64,000 nucleotides of DNA from Chrysopilus asiliformis (lineage: Eukaryota > Arthropoda > Insecta > Diptera > Rhagionidae), in contig OZ035962.1 in the NCBI GenBank assembly GCA_964034945.1, positions 48,787,931-48,851,930 on the forward strand, written 5' to 3'. The position numbers were made by a program, and so were the translations under genes. The notes beneath the pieces are model-generated. The model was not told the origin of the DNA, did no database searches, and saw nothing but the letters and a program-made list of their open reading frames with translations. Of this stretch, positions 18,996-30,444 are shown one piece after another. Each line of letters starts with the position of its first letter. The stretch's first letter is position 1.

Positions 18996-20118
18996 CACGT
19001 TATCTTTGCAGGACATTCCGTTATCCTTACAGAATTTTAAATGTCAGAATCGGATTCAGCGACCCCAAAAACCCCCTAATGCAATTTTTCCCCGGAAAAA
19101 ATGGGAAAAGGATATGTGCGTCATCCTTACAGGACCTTCCGTTTTGAATTTTGAAAATCTAACACCGAATTCGTGATCAGCGACCCCGAAAACCCCCTGA
19201 TGCCAGTTTTTCCCGGGAAAAATGGGAAAAAGGATATTTGCGTTATCCTTACAGGACCTTCCGTTTTGAATTTTGAAAATCTAACACCGAATTCGTGATC
19301 AGCGACCCCGAAAACCCCCTGATGCCAGTTTTTCCCGGAAAAAATGGGAAAAAGGATATTTGCGTTATCCTTACAGGACCTTCCGTTTTGAATTTTGAAA
19401 ATCTAACACCGAATTCGTGATCAGCGACCCCGAAAACCCCCTGGTGCCAGTTTTTCCCGGGAAAAATGGGAAAAAGGATATTTGCGTTATCCTTACAGGA
19501 CCTTCCGTGTTGAATTTTGAAAATCTAACACCGAATTCGTGATCAGCGACCCCGAAAACCCCCTGGTGCCAGTTTTTCCCGGGAAAAATGGGAAAAATGA
19601 TATTTGCGTTATCCTTACAGGACCTTCCGTTTTGAATTTTGAAAATCTAACACCGAATTCGTGATCAGCGATCCCGAAAACCCCCTGGTGCCAGTTTTTC
19701 CCGGGAAAAATGGGAAAAAGGATATTTGCGTTATCCTTACAGGACCTTCCGTGTTGAATTTTGAAAATCTAACACCGAATTCGTGATCAGCGACCCCGAA
19801 AACCCCCTGGTGCCAGTTTTTCCCGGGAAAAATGGGAAAAAGGATATTTGCGTTATCCTTACAGGACCTTCCGTTTTGAATTTTGAAAATCTAACACCGA
19901 ATTCGTGATCAGCGACCCCGAAAACCCCCTGATGCCAGTTTTTCCCGGAAAAAATGGGAAAAAGGATATTTGCGTTATCCTTACAGGACCTTCCGTTTTG
20001 AATTTTGAAAATCTAACACCGAATTCGTGATCAGCGACCCCGAAAACCCCCTGGTGCCAGTTTTTCCCGGGAAAAATGGGAAAAAGGATATTTGCGTTAT
20101 CCTTACAGGACCTTCCAT
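18996..20118 (-). repeat. 122-bp satellite array, about nine units
   Basis: TTATCCTTACAGGACC recurs at 19121 (variant), 19243, 19365, 19487, 19609, 19731, 19853, 19975 and 20097, spaced exactly 122 bp. The unit is the reverse complement of the internal repeat of the Helitron at 24013-25387, but here the copies are far more alike. Neither Helitron end is visible, so it looks like a Helitron-derived unit amplified as a satellite. The open frames that cross units are not genes. Confidence 0.93.
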
Positions 20119-20295
20119 TATCCTTACAAGGATGGAGTAGTAAAAATATTGAACTGTCACCGGAACTACGCAAGGTGACAAAATTTCATCTTCCTAGGTT
20201 GCATAGTTTCGGAGATATAAGGTTCCAAAGATTCCAGAGAAAGACACATAGCCACATAGTTAGGTCGCGACACTTCAACTTAATAGAAAGTGTAT
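20119..20295. other. Unassigned spacer between two arrays
   Basis: No gene, no repeat match noticed within the window. Confidence 0.3.
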
Positions 20296-20735
20296 AAAAA
20301 TCGATTTTTTTTGGAAGACAGTACAGAGCAAAATAAAATTAGCGAGAAAATTTCTGAATAGCACGTGATTTTGTTATACAACAAAAAATCGATTTTTTTT
20401 GGAAAATATCATACAGCAAAATAAAACGAAATCGAAAATTTCTGAACAGCACGTGACTTTGTTATACAACAAAAAATCGATTTTTTTTTTGGAAAATATC
20501 ATACGGTAAAATAAAATGAGACAGAAAATTTCTGAAAAGCACGTAACTTTGTTATACAACAAAAAATCGATTTTTTTTTGGAAAATATCATACGGTAAAA
20601 TAAAATGAGACAGAAAATTTCTGAAAAGCACGTAACTTTGTTATACAACAAAAAATCGATTTTTTTAGAAATTACACAGAAAATTTCTAAACAGCACGTG
20701 GCATTCTTATACAGAAAAAATTAAATATCTCTAGC
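20296..20735 (+). repeat. Satellite of about 88 bp, five units
   Basis: AAAAATCGATTTTTT recurs at about 20296, 20385, 20472, 20564 and 20651. Each unit has GCACGTGA/GCACGTAA and TTGTTATACAAC, a short palindrome. Non-coding. Confidence 0.88.
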
Positions 20736-21068
20736 CATTTTTAGTATAAGAAAATCATGTGCTGCTCAGGAATTCAAACCTTAATATGCATATTGACTTT
20801 TATTTGAAATTTACTGTTTATTAACATATATTTTCGAAATTTCAGGTTGAAAAATATATAGGTATAAATACACGACAAAATAATTATTACCTTACATATA
20901 TTATTGTTTTCACTTCTGTTGGCAGTCCCCTGTTTTTTATTACTTCATTTATCTTTAAAATTTATATTCTTACTACTGAATAAGTGTAAACTACATCGCG
21001 CCAGGTACGGGTTCAATTCTGAGCGGTGGCAAAATATTTTTATTTAATTTTTTTTTGTTGAAATTGAG
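20736..21068. other. AT-rich DNA with one tRNA-like box
   Basis: No gene. At 20978-21035 a tRNA-like stretch with B box GGGTTCAATTC (21009-21019) is followed by GGTGGCAAAATATTTTT, the same tail as at 15493. Confidence 0.4.
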
Positions 21069-21483
21069 TCTTTATTGGAAAAAGTGAAAACCATCTGCTC
21101 TATATATAAAATCGTTTAACCTGACGCCAAACCCCTGAAGATAGAGACCATCGATAGAGACCAAAGATAGAGACCAACCATCGCATAGGCGCTCACTAAA
21201 ACGAGATTTTTCGAAATTTTAGCGCTAAGGGGGTGAACGGGGGGTAAAGGGGGTTTGGGTGTTTTTAAACCGTGATTTTCGCCATGAATCCTGCTCAATA
21301 GGAGGCTGAAAAGTATCACTCGGGGGTTTTTGGGGTCGCTGATCCCGAATCCGGTTTTTTCAGATTTTCAAAATTCAAAACGGAAGGTCCTGTAAGGATA
21401 ATGCAAATGCAAGAAATAACTTTTAGAAAATTATCTTTAGATGTGTCCATTTTACTTTTCCACCAATTTTTAATAATATTTTA
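21069..21483 (+). repeat. Helitron fragment, 5' part
   Basis: Shares TTTATTGGAAAAAGTGAAAA and CTCTATATATAAAATCG with 3579-3625, then one 122-bp repeat unit remnant (21330-21400). It is cut by an opposite-strand Helitron end at 21484. Confidence 0.6.
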
Positions 21484-21610
21484 CTAGATGCAGACCCATC
21501 GTTGTCGGGCTAAAGTTTTTTTTGCACAAGAAACTTCCAGAAATAACTTTTAGAAAATAAACGGGTTCGTTTCAAGACTTTCGGTTTTGAATTTTAAAAC
21601 TCTAATACCC
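21484..21610 (-). repeat. Helitron 3' end, minus strand
   Basis: Read on the minus strand: CCCGACAACGATGGG hairpin, TCTGCAT, CTAG (21484-21487) and a T. A short body with a CGGTTTTGAATTTTAAAA repeat remnant follows. Confidence 0.65.
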
Positions 21611-21921
21611 AATTAGTTTTTCCAGCCTCCTCATGGGCAAGCTAACTTCAGTCATAAAATATTATCATCACGGACAATGGTGAAAATCTGATCAAAATCG
21701 TTTTCGGTTTATAATTAGTGTCTCTATTTTTGTTTTAAACAGTTTTCACATACAAAAAAAACACAAAAATCACAAAGAGAAAAGTTTGTTTTAACTAAAT
21801 GAAAAAAAATTAAATTAAAAAAACAAAACCTTGGCACCAGCAACCCTGGCTTCGAGCATGGGTATTTTACCCCTTCATTAAACGCCCAGCTGCGATCCGT
21901 GTTGTTAAGATCGAAGACTCA
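21611..21921. other. No recognisable feature
   Basis: A-rich tracts and no domain-bearing frame. Confidence 0.3.
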
Positions 21922-22155
21922 TCTATATATTTAAAAGGCAAAGCGATTTTGTATGTATTTCTTTCGACACAGCTCCAGCTTAGAATCGATTTTGATAATT
22001 CTTTTTTTAAAGGAAAGCTCTCTATCTGTAGATGTGTCCACTTTACTTTTTCCCATCTATATGGGGACAATTTTTGTAATTTTGGATTTTCTCAAAAATA
22101 TTGACATACATTGATGTATTTGGTCGTATAATACTGATGCTAAAAATGACATTTT
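21922..22155 (+). repeat. Helitron-like 5' end (H3), third copy
   Basis: TCTATATATTTAAAAGGC start as at 15209 and 17967; shorter, without the tRNA-like box. Confidence 0.6.
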
Positions 22156-22676
22156 TGTACCCGTATGGTGAAACCAAAGGGTATCTTAACTTTGCCTTAC
22201 CGTTTGTAACGCCAAGATCCCGTCATCACACACAAAAATGAATTACACCAGTGTGTTTAGAATGATAAACAAAATTGATTTTTGCATGTCCGTCTGTGGC
22301 GCGGATTGCGGGCGCACAGATTGAGCTAGAGACTTGAAATAATGAGCAGATCCGTTTTTCGTAAAATGCAAGGTTTATTTCGTTAAAGGGCAAAAATGGA
22401 CTATTAGCGGGGTACCCCCCATACGAACGAAAATGTTTTTTGCGAATATCTCAAAAACTGTTATTATCAAATAAGTGCAAAAACAAAAGTTATTTAGGAT
22501 ATGATTCTAAATAAAACTCCCATACATCAAAATCCTATTGGAACAAATTTTAAAAAATCTTATTGGAAAGTTTGACTTCAAACTGGAATTTTGATACACA
22601 TGTTCCAATTTTGATAGGAATATCACTATACGAGTTTCTAATAATTGCCAGACTGGCAATTATAGGTTTTCTTATG
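22156..22676 (+). mobile_element. TATACCC element, full-length copy
   Basis: Starts TGTACCCGTATGG (one change) and ends CTTATG after the 3' hairpin. The GTCY block is only about two units. Confidence 0.85.
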
Positions 22677-22963
22677 TTTAAAATTTATGTTTGTCCGTCT
22701 GTCTGTATGTCGGTCGGTATTGGGTCACAAAGAAAAATGTCTCTAAAAAAATTTCCCTTTTTTGGGTTAACTATATGCATTTGACTCGAGGCCGAAGGCC
22801 GAGTAAAGAGGAAGGCGAGAGCTGAAATATATTTAAATAATTTTACGTAACATCTCCATACATCAAATTCCAATAATTCAAGCGCGAGGGGCGAGGCCTA
22901 AGGCCGAAGGCCGACCTGCGGAAGGGGGATGAACCGCGAAGCGGTTCGGGGCGCAGCCCCTAG
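22677..22963 (+). mobile_element. Helitron 3' terminal region, shorter copy of 4525-5128
   Basis: TTATGTTTGTCCGTCTG start, GGCCGAAGGCC repeats, GCGGTTCG and GGGGCGCAGCCCC ending in CTAG (22960-22963) before T. Confidence 0.7.
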
Positions 22964-23024
22964 TAGATATTTAAGTAAGAAATTTTAGTGAAAGGAAATT
23001 AAGGAAACAAATTTTTATTTAAAA

Positions 23025-23259
23025 CATAACAAAAGCTATGATTGCCAATCTGGCCATTATTGAAAATCCGTATGGTGATTTAAGTGAACGGCGAACAGTT
23101 GTATCAAAATTCCAGTTTGAAGTCAAACTTTCTAATTAGATTTTTTTTTTATTTATTCCAATCGGATTTTGATATATGGGAGTTTTATGTAGAATCATAT
23201 CCTAAATAACTTTTGTTCTTGGACTTTTTTGATAAGATGCACCGTTTTTGAGATATTCG
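23025..23259 (-). repeat. TATACCC element, 3' half
   Basis: Reverse-complement match from CATAAC to GCACCGTTTTTGAGATATT; the rest is missing. Confidence 0.85.
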
Positions 23260-24012
23260 GTTTCATAATTTTATAATAATTTTATTTATAATAATAATTT
23301 TATATAATAATTTTATTTATAATTGGTTTATGATAAGAGAAGTATGAAGTAAATATCATACATACTGTGTTCAAAACACTCCCATTTCTAGTCTATCGTT
23401 CAAATTAGTTATATATATAATGACGAAGGTTTTACATAAATTTACTACTATTTCATCGATTCTACTACTATTTTTCGGCCGATTTACTACGACTTCGAAG
23501 ATCAAAAATCTCACAACCCTGAACACAACTATAATGCTGGGAGCGAAATATCGTTCTCTCAGTAGTAAAATACATACTTATATGTGTGTATGCATCATAC
23601 CCAACAGCCATCGCTCGAGGCTTTCATTCATTTTTATGCGAGACCCACAAGCCGCTTTGAACAAGAAGCGAAAACTTAAATAGAAATCATTTTCGTTTCC
23701 AAGAACGAGAGTCGGAAACCACAGCAAACGATTTTGCTGTTCAGAGCGACACTTTTCAGAGCGAAAAGAACGAAATAACATTACATTCAATCAAGACCCT
23801 CTACATATAAAGCCATGCAAAAGTTTTTCTATGTGTGCACTAGTAGTGTCAAGTAGCAACCCTACTGTCAGAATCACATGGGAAACCGCACGTAAAGTTC
23901 GATTTGTTTTCTTTGTTATAAATAATTTTATCAAGTTTTCAGAGTTTAATCGGTGGAAATATATAAATTAAATGTGTGGAGTACTAACAATCGTTTGTGT
24001 TTTGTTTGATAA
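23260..24012. other. AT-rich DNA with a repeat shared (inverted) with 59335-59520
   Basis: 23260-23400 is almost pure A/T. 23515-23700 matches the reverse complement of 59335-59520 (blocks CCAACAGCCATCGCTCGAG, CATTCATTTTTATGC, GCCGCTTTGAACAAGAA). No coding domain; an LTR or promoter-like segment is possible but unproven. Confidence 0.5.
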
Positions 24013-25387
24013 TCTATATATATAAAAATGGATGTTTGTTTGTCTGTCTGTTTGTCTGTCTGTCTGTTTGTGATTACAAAACTCAAAAACTACTGGACCG
24101 ATTTTTACGCGGTTTTTTGCAAAATGATCTGCGTTGCCAGGAGCAGGTTTTTAGCTATGTAGATTTTCAAAATCCGAAACGGAAGGTCCTGTAAGGATAA
24201 TGAAAATATCCTTTTTCCCATTTTTCTCCGGAAAAATTTGCATTATAGGGTTTTGGGGTCGCTGATCACGAATCCGGTATTAGATTTTCAAAATTCGAAA
24301 CGGAGGTCCTGTAAGGATAATCGAAATATCCTTTTTCCCATTTTTCCCCGAAAAAATTTGCATTATAGGGTTTTTGGGATCGCTGATCACGAATCCGGTA
24401 TTAGATTTTCAAAATTCGAAACGGAAGGTCCTGTAAGGATAATGAAAATATCCTTTTTCCCATTTTTCTCCGGAAAAATTTGCATTATAGGGTTTTTGGG
24501 GTCGCTGATCACGAATCCGGTATTAGATTTTCAAAATTCCAAACGGAAGGTCCTGTAAGGATAATCGAAATATCCTTTTTCCCATTTTTCCCCGGAAAAA
24601 TTTGCATTATAGGGTTTTTGGGATCGCTGATCACGAATCCGGTATTAGATTTTCAAAATTCGAAACGGAAGGTTCTGTAAGGATAATGAAAATATCCTTT
24701 TTCCCATTTTTCCCCGGAAAAATTGGGACTATGGGGTTTTTGGGGTCGCTGATCACGAATCCGGTATTAGATTTTCAAAATTCGAAACGGAAGGTCCTGT
24801 AAGGATAATGAAAATATCCTTTTTCCCATTTTTCTCCGGAAAAATTTGCATTATGGGGTTTTTGGGGTCGCTGATCACGCCTCTGCTGTTGGAATTTTAA
24901 AATTCGAAACGGAAGGTCCTACAAGGATAACGAAAATATCCTTTTTTTCCATTTTTACCAGGGCAAATCGGCATTATGGGGTTTTTGGGATCGCTGATCA
25001 CGAATTCGGTATTAGATTTTCAAAATTCGAAACGGAAGGTCGTGTAAGGATAAATATCCTTTTTCCCTTTTTTCCCCGGAAAAATCGGCATAAGGGTGTT
25101 TTTGGGGTCGCTGATCACGAATCCGGTATTAGATTTGCAAAATTTGAAACGGAAGTTCCTGGAAGGATAACGCAAATATCCTTTTTCCCGTTTTTCCCCG
25201 GAAAAATCGGCATAAGGGGGTTTTTTGGGGTCGCTGATCACGAATCCGGTGTTGGAATTTCAAAATTCGAAACGAAAGGTCCTGCAAGGGTAACATTTTT
25301 TCCCAAAACTTTTTAAGTTATTTATGTTTTTTTGGCATTCTAAAATTTATACAAAAAACTTTTAGCTGCCAACGTAGGGTCTGCTAG
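24013..25387 (+). mobile_element. Complete non-autonomous Helitron, 1375 bp, built of 122-bp repeats
   Basis: Starts TCTATATATATAAAAATGG after A (24012) and ends GCCAACGTAGGGTCTGCTAG before T (25388). A short GTCT run (24035-24070) follows the 5' end, then about nine diverged 122-bp units (CTGATCACGAATCC, GGAAGGTCCTGTAAGG) from about 24165 to 25300. It has no helicase and would depend on one supplied elsewhere. Long open frames over the repeats are a period effect: 122 is not a multiple of 3, so each unit changes frame. Confidence 0.88.
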
Positions 25388-26390
25388 TTGTGAATATAAA
25401 AAGAAATACTGCCGAAATCTTTCCTAATCTAAAAGAGGTTATTTAAGATTTTCAGTGCAACTTCAGCAACAAAAACAACTCAACAAGCTAAAATAAACGC
25501 CATTGGATTGGGCTGCGGGAAACGGATTGGAAAAGGCTGCTTATTACCAACAGATTGTATTGCACAGATAAGTATAACTTAATTTATTTAAAAAAGGCAG
25601 GTATTTTGCGTTTAATTTTAGGATTGATTGGCTGATCGAAGAATCCACTACAAGACTAGGAGCAGGGGCTGTGACAGGGGAAGCAACATGGGCTAGGAGA
25701 CTCCTGAGACTTATTTACTGCACTTTTCTGCCAAGGGTATTTCGATTTTTGTAATATTCAATTTAACCTTTGTGGGCCAGGAAGTGAACAACAGTAAATC
25801 AATAACCATGACTTTTTTCGTTGAAAATGGTTCCAGAAAGCATTTAAAAAAAGACATGAACTAATTTAATAGAGATGTAGTAAATTTTGTGATTCGTTCG
25901 TTTAATACGTGACGTGCTGTAATTCGAAATACAAATCCACTTTGTCCGTTATTGTCATTTATTATTACAATAAAAAAGTGATTGTTTTAAATATCAGCTT
26001 AAAGTGAAATTGTGCTAAGTCCAAAATATCAAATTTTACAGAAGAGCAGAAAAATCTTGTTAAATCATTGTAATTTCCATTTCAAGATAACTGAGTTTCA
26101 TTTAAAGAAAACTGAGCCTAATTTAAAAAAAACTCGGTTTTCCTTAAATGAGAATTAAAATGATTTAACAAGGTTTTTTTTTTGCTCAAGCATAATTTCG
26201 GTTTAAGCTGACGATATATTTTTGAATTCCATAGGTACTCATTTTTTTCCATTATATGTAAATTTGTTTTGATTTCAAATAAAAATCATAAAATAACGAA
26301 AATGCTTTTTGTTTTCATTTTCATTCCCTCCAAATTTATTTAACCGATAATATAGGAACCTAATTGATAAAGAACCGCAAGAAAATTCGG
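25388..26390. other. About 1 kb without a recognised gene; one hairpin
   Basis: A GA-rich stretch with splice-like motifs (25440-25740) gives no domain. At 26048-26180 an imperfect hairpin pairs AATCTTGTTAAATCATTG with AAAATGATTTAACAAGG, with inner CTGAGTTT/AAACTCGG pairs, perhaps a small MITE. Confidence 0.4.
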
Positions 26391-26942
26391 AAACTTCATG
26401 CCGGCACCATGTTAGACAATTCATCAGCGACCCTACTTGGCCATGTATATGTGGTAGTAACTCTCTTAGTGCATGGCTTTGTATGTAGGGGGTCTTGATT
26501 CAATACATCAGATTCAATCAATTCACACAAAGGAAAAGCATAAAAAGAGTATAAATGTGAAATCTGTACTACAAGCAGCAAACACAGCATAGCAGCGGCA
26601 GTAAAAATTTTGATTTTGATCTTAAAAAAAATAATTGAACATAGTTTTACATAACAAAATACCCTAAACAATGCTTTAATGTAGGCCGGATCTTATAACA
26701 CAGTTTCTGTTCGGATGTCACCACAAACTATCGAGTTTCATCGATTGCAAATTTGTTATCATGGCAGCAAGCCGATTTTCTAATTTGTACCCCCAAAATA
26801 ACCAAAATCCAAGACGTATCCACGTCAAAATTTGTGTGGACTTTATTACTCAATGTTGAAATGTTCTTTTGTGCATCCAAACATTTTTATGTAGAAACTC
26901 ACTCGCAATAGTGATTCAAACACAAAAAAATTCACGATTTCG
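26391..26942. other. Unassigned DNA with a repeat shared with 59683-59766
   Basis: 26745-26830 matches 59683-59766 almost exactly (TTGTTATCATGG, AGCAAGCCGATTTTC, ATCCAAGACGTATCCACG). No gene recognised. Confidence 0.45.
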
Positions 26943-27236
26943 ACATGTGGGTTGGTCCACTCTAGCTTTTAACGCCTCATATTAGATTTGCCTTACCGTT
27001 TGTAACGCCAAGATCCCGTTATCACACACAAAAATGAATTACACCAGTGTGTTTAGAATGATAAAAAAAATGAATTTTGCATGTCCGTCCGTCCGTCTGT
27101 GGCCCGGATTGCGGGTGCACGGATTGAGCTAGAGACTTGAAATTTTACGCAGATTCGTTTTTCGTAAAATGCAAGGCTAAGTTCGTTAATGGGCAAAAAT
27201 TGACCATTAGGGGGGGGGGGGGTACCCCCCATGTAC
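26943..27236 (+). repeat. TATACCC element 5' half behind an inverted variant tip
   Basis: 26943-26984 is the reverse complement of the variant body at 15043-15083. From 26985 the standard family sequence runs to a long G run and GGTACCCCCC at about 27230. Confidence 0.75.
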
Positions 27237-27380
27237 TGATTAGGTTTTCGGGTGGGTCCATTGTGCATTTAGAGTAGGTTGGCTATACATATTACAATAG
27301 TCTTTTTGAACCGCAGATAAAGTTGGCTAATCGATTTAGTGGAATTTTACCAATGTCTTGAGAGTTAAGAAAACGATAGC
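27237..27380 (-). other. LINE-B 3' UTR
   Basis: Non-coding sequence downstream of the minus-strand RNase H frame; ends at the TATACCC fragment. No poly(A) seen. Confidence 0.5.
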
Positions 27381-28479
27381 CTAGAGTATTTTTCTATGAT
27401 TTTGGAAGTAAGGACAATTACACAAAAAGTGTTCTGCTGTCTCTTCCTCCTCATCACATAAATTGCAAGCTGGATCCTCAACTAAGCCAATATTATGTAA
27501 ATGGTAGTTTAGTTTGCAGTGATCAATGAGTACTCCTACTAATTGTTGGATAGACTTCTTGCTTAGTCTAATGGTATTGGCGAATTTGGCTAGATCAGGT
27601 TTGCATCCAAATTTTTTGGCTTGTAGGCACGTTGCTTCACGCGTCCACCTAGTCTTGTGTTGTGTTATACATTGTCTTCGAATAAGTCCTTTTACCAACG
27701 AATTGGAAATAGGCAGTGCTGGCTCGGGATAAATGCCAAGGCAATCCGAATCAAGTTTGGCAAGTTCGTCAGCTTTCTCATTGCCCAAGAGGTCACAGTG
27801 ACCAGGGACCCATGTCAAAGCAACTCTATTATTTCTAGATATAAATTCTAGATTTGATAGCATTCTTCTACTAGTTTAGATTTGATTTCACTAGATTGTA
27901 GAGCTTTCAACGCTGCTTGGCTGCGTGAGAAAATGAAGATATCTCTACCTTCAACTTTATTGCTGCAAACGTGTTTTGCACAAATCAAAATTGCTGCAAT
28001 TTCAGCTTGAAATATGGTGATGTTTTTACCTAATGGTATCACATCAGTAAACTCCTCATTATTGCGGCTAGGGTTATAGATGCCTGCACCAGCAATGTTG
28101 TTTCTGAGTGACCCGTCCGTAAACCAACAACTTGCCGTGGATGGTATAAGCTGTTCTGGTTGTTTCCAATCTTGTCTTGTTGGGAACTGAATTTTAAAAG
28201 ATTTCACAAAGTGAGCTTTGGGAATCTGGTGATCAGTGGGCATATCAATTTCAGGCACGGCTTTGTTAGTTCTATCCAGATAGACATGTGAGTATGGTTC
28301 AGAAGTCGGCCAACCCTTTGTTGAGTTACATTGAACCTGAGCGCAGCAAACATAGCTTTCTCTTTAATAAAGATATCTAAAGGAAGCGGGTTGATAATAA
28401 TCTCCAGCGCTGCTGTGGGACAGGATCTCATTGCCTCCGTTATGCTGACGCAAGCTATACGTTGTAGCTTATTCAACTC
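27381..28479 (-). pseudogene. LINE-B ORF2, RT end, RNase H and zinc-knuckle
   Basis: From 28479 leftward: LNKLQRIACVSITEAMRSC (RT C-terminal connection), then RNase H as CWFTDGSLRNNIAGAG (first catalytic Asp), FQAEIAAILIC (Glu), IFSRSQAALKAL, where LINE-A has VDSQAAIKAL, so the third catalytic Asp is Arg. Then VPGHCDLLGNEKADELAKL and the CNLCDEEEETAEHFLC knuckle. Frame breaks occur near 28230 and 27855. RNase H activity is not expected. Confidence 0.88.
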
Positions 28480-28482
28480 ATC

Positions 28483-29413
28483 AACTTGTGTTTACATTCC
28501 TTGTGGTAGTAATATTGATGTTTATGACCAACTGTTTACATCTGTGTCTGATTTTTATAATTTAGTGGACCCTAAATGTTCTGGAATATTGTGTGGTGAC
28601 TTCAATTTATCCAAAATTTGCTGGGATTTAAATATAAATGAATGCGTCCCCCGTAACAATGACAACCCTTTCTCCACCTGCGTTTCATCATTCATTAACT
28701 TTTCAGAGTTTTCTCAATTCAACCGCCATGTTAACCACCAAGGTAACCTCTTAGACCTTTTATTTTCGAATGTTGAACAATCGAGCATAGCAACTTCAGT
28801 GCCTGTTGGATTAGTTGTTCCAGATGCATATCACCCGCCTTTACTTGTGTATCTGAAAATCTGTGTGGCTAAAAACGTAAGTTGTGATCGTCGTCTTCGC
28901 TACAATTTCAATAAAATGGACATATCTGGAATCAGCAATGATCTAGATGCGATTGATTGGAAAGATACCCTCGAAAATCTTAACTGTGAGGCAGCTGTGA
29001 TCAAGTTCTATGATATCTTGAATGCTTTAATATCACAACACGTACCTGTCAATTCAAAACGTACTGCACGCTATCCTGCCTGGTTCTCGACTGAATTAGT
29101 AGACTCTCTTGAGCTTAAAAGTAAATATCACCGTAAATTTAAAGCTACTAACGCATCTGACGATTATGGTCTCTTTGCTTTGTATCGGAAAGTATGTGAA
29201 ATAGGGATCTCACATTGTTATGCATCATATGTATCTACAATTGAGCAATCGATTACTTCCGCAAATCAAAGGCCTTTCTGGCATTTCGTTAATAGTCAAC
29301 GCAAATCGTCCCACGCTATCACCGAAATTCGTCTTGGTGATCAAATGGCTACTGATAACCAGTCGATCTGCAATTTATTTGCCAAATTTTTTGAATCCGT
29401 GTACATTCCGTAA
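28483..29413 (+). pseudogene. LINE-C ORF2, endonuclease C-terminal part
   Basis: Begins in frame with TCVYIPCGSNIDVY, then the catalytic block ILCGDFNLSKICWD. The last metal/phosphate motif, usually SDHHPP, reads DAYHPPL here. The linker to RT follows (RYPAWFSTELVDSL, PFWHFVNSQRKSS, FAKFFESVYIP), ending TAA at 29413. The upstream open stretch (28331-28482) is antisense LINE-B and not part of this gene. RT follows after the mariner-like element. Confidence 0.85.
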
Positions 29414-29486
29414 AAGACCTTAAGCTATAATTTCCGTACTAATAACAATTTACTCTGGTCATCATTTTCAATTGAACAGGAACATA

Positions 29487-30423
29487 AAGGGTGGTTAAAT
29501 TTTAAGGGCCGATGTTGAATGTGAACCACACCTAAACGTCAAGTTTTTTTCTGCATTTCATTTGACATTTCTCAATTTCAGACTAACTCAATTTGAACCA
29601 TGGAAAGATACACAATCGAGCAACGCGTTAAAGTTATTCAGGCTTATTATGAAAATGGGCGTTCAAATCAAAATGCATATCGTGCACTTCGTGATTTTTT
29701 CGGTCAATTTAATCGTCCAAATGTGCGTACAATCGGAAAAATCGTGCAAAAATTTGAGCAAACCGGGTCTGTAGGAGATGTGAAAACACCAGTGCATGCT
29801 CGTACAGCTGGTACTGCAGAAAATATTGCTGCTGTTCGCGATAGTGTGGCTGAAGAGCCGTCCACCTCAACTCGTCGTCGTGCCCAACAATTGCACCTCC
29901 CACGCTCGTCGTTGATGAACATTATGCATAAAGACTTGCATTTACACGCTTACAAGGTGCAATTGACTCAAGAACTAAAGCCTCTTGACCATTTCAAGCG
30001 TCGTCAATGGTCAGAATGGTGGCAAGAAATGGCAACAGTGGATGATCAATTTTCGAAGAAAATCATCTTCAGTGATGAGGCACATTTTCACCTCAGTGGA
30101 TTCGTCAATAAGCAGAACAGCCGCATTTGGGCGAATGATAATCCAAGAGTGATTGTCGAAAAACCAATGCACCCACAAAGAGTGACTGTTTGGTGCGGTT
30201 TATGGGCTGGCGGCATCATCGATATGCACGATATGCATTTTGATTTGAACGCCCATTTTCATAATAAGCCTGAATAACTTTAACGCGTTGCTCGATTGTG
30301 TATCTTTCCATGGTTCAAATTGAGTTAGTCTGAAATTGAGAAATGTCAAATGAAATGCAGAAAAAACTTGACGTTTAGGTGTGGTTCACATTCAACATCG
30401 GCCCTTAAAATTTAACCACCCTT
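29487..30423 (+). mobile_element. Mariner-like element with inverted duplication of its 5' end
   Basis: TA flanks both sides (29485-29486, 30424-30425). Both ends read AAGGGTGGTTAAATTTTAAG inwards. The right arm (about 30222-30423) is a reverse complement of the left arm (29487-29690), including the ATG and first 30 or so codons of the transposase. The 3' half of the gene is gone and the inverted 5' end has replaced it. Confidence 0.9.
29600..30277 (+). pseudogene. IS630/Tc1/mariner superfamily transposase, C-terminus replaced
   Basis: ATG at 29600, MERYTIEQRVKVIQAYYENG opens the N-terminal helix-turn-helix DNA-binding region, then a second HTH (STRRRAQQLHLPRSSL) and the catalytic core start KIIFSDEAHFHLSGFVNKQN with the first Asp. 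Reading continues to TVWCGLWAGGII at about 30222, after which the codons are antisense copies of the gene's own 5' end and stop at 30277. The second Asp and final acidic residue are missing, so no activity is possible. About 226 codons against roughly 340 for the family. Confidence 0.9.
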
Positions 30424-30444
30424 TATAAAAACCTGTATCTCGAG

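Noticed and set aside
18996..20735. CRISPR-like regular spacing
   Set aside because: Units are directly joined tandem repeats with no unique spacers, and the context is eukaryotic.
24238..25316. Repetitive open frames over the 122-bp units (also 19859-20181)
   Set aside because: Frames follow the tandem unit and shift by unit length; the same DNA is a Helitron interior, and there is no codon-level conservation to see.
28331..28482. N-terminal extension of the LINE-C endonuclease frame
   Set aside because: This part is antisense LINE-B; the open frame across the junction is accidental.
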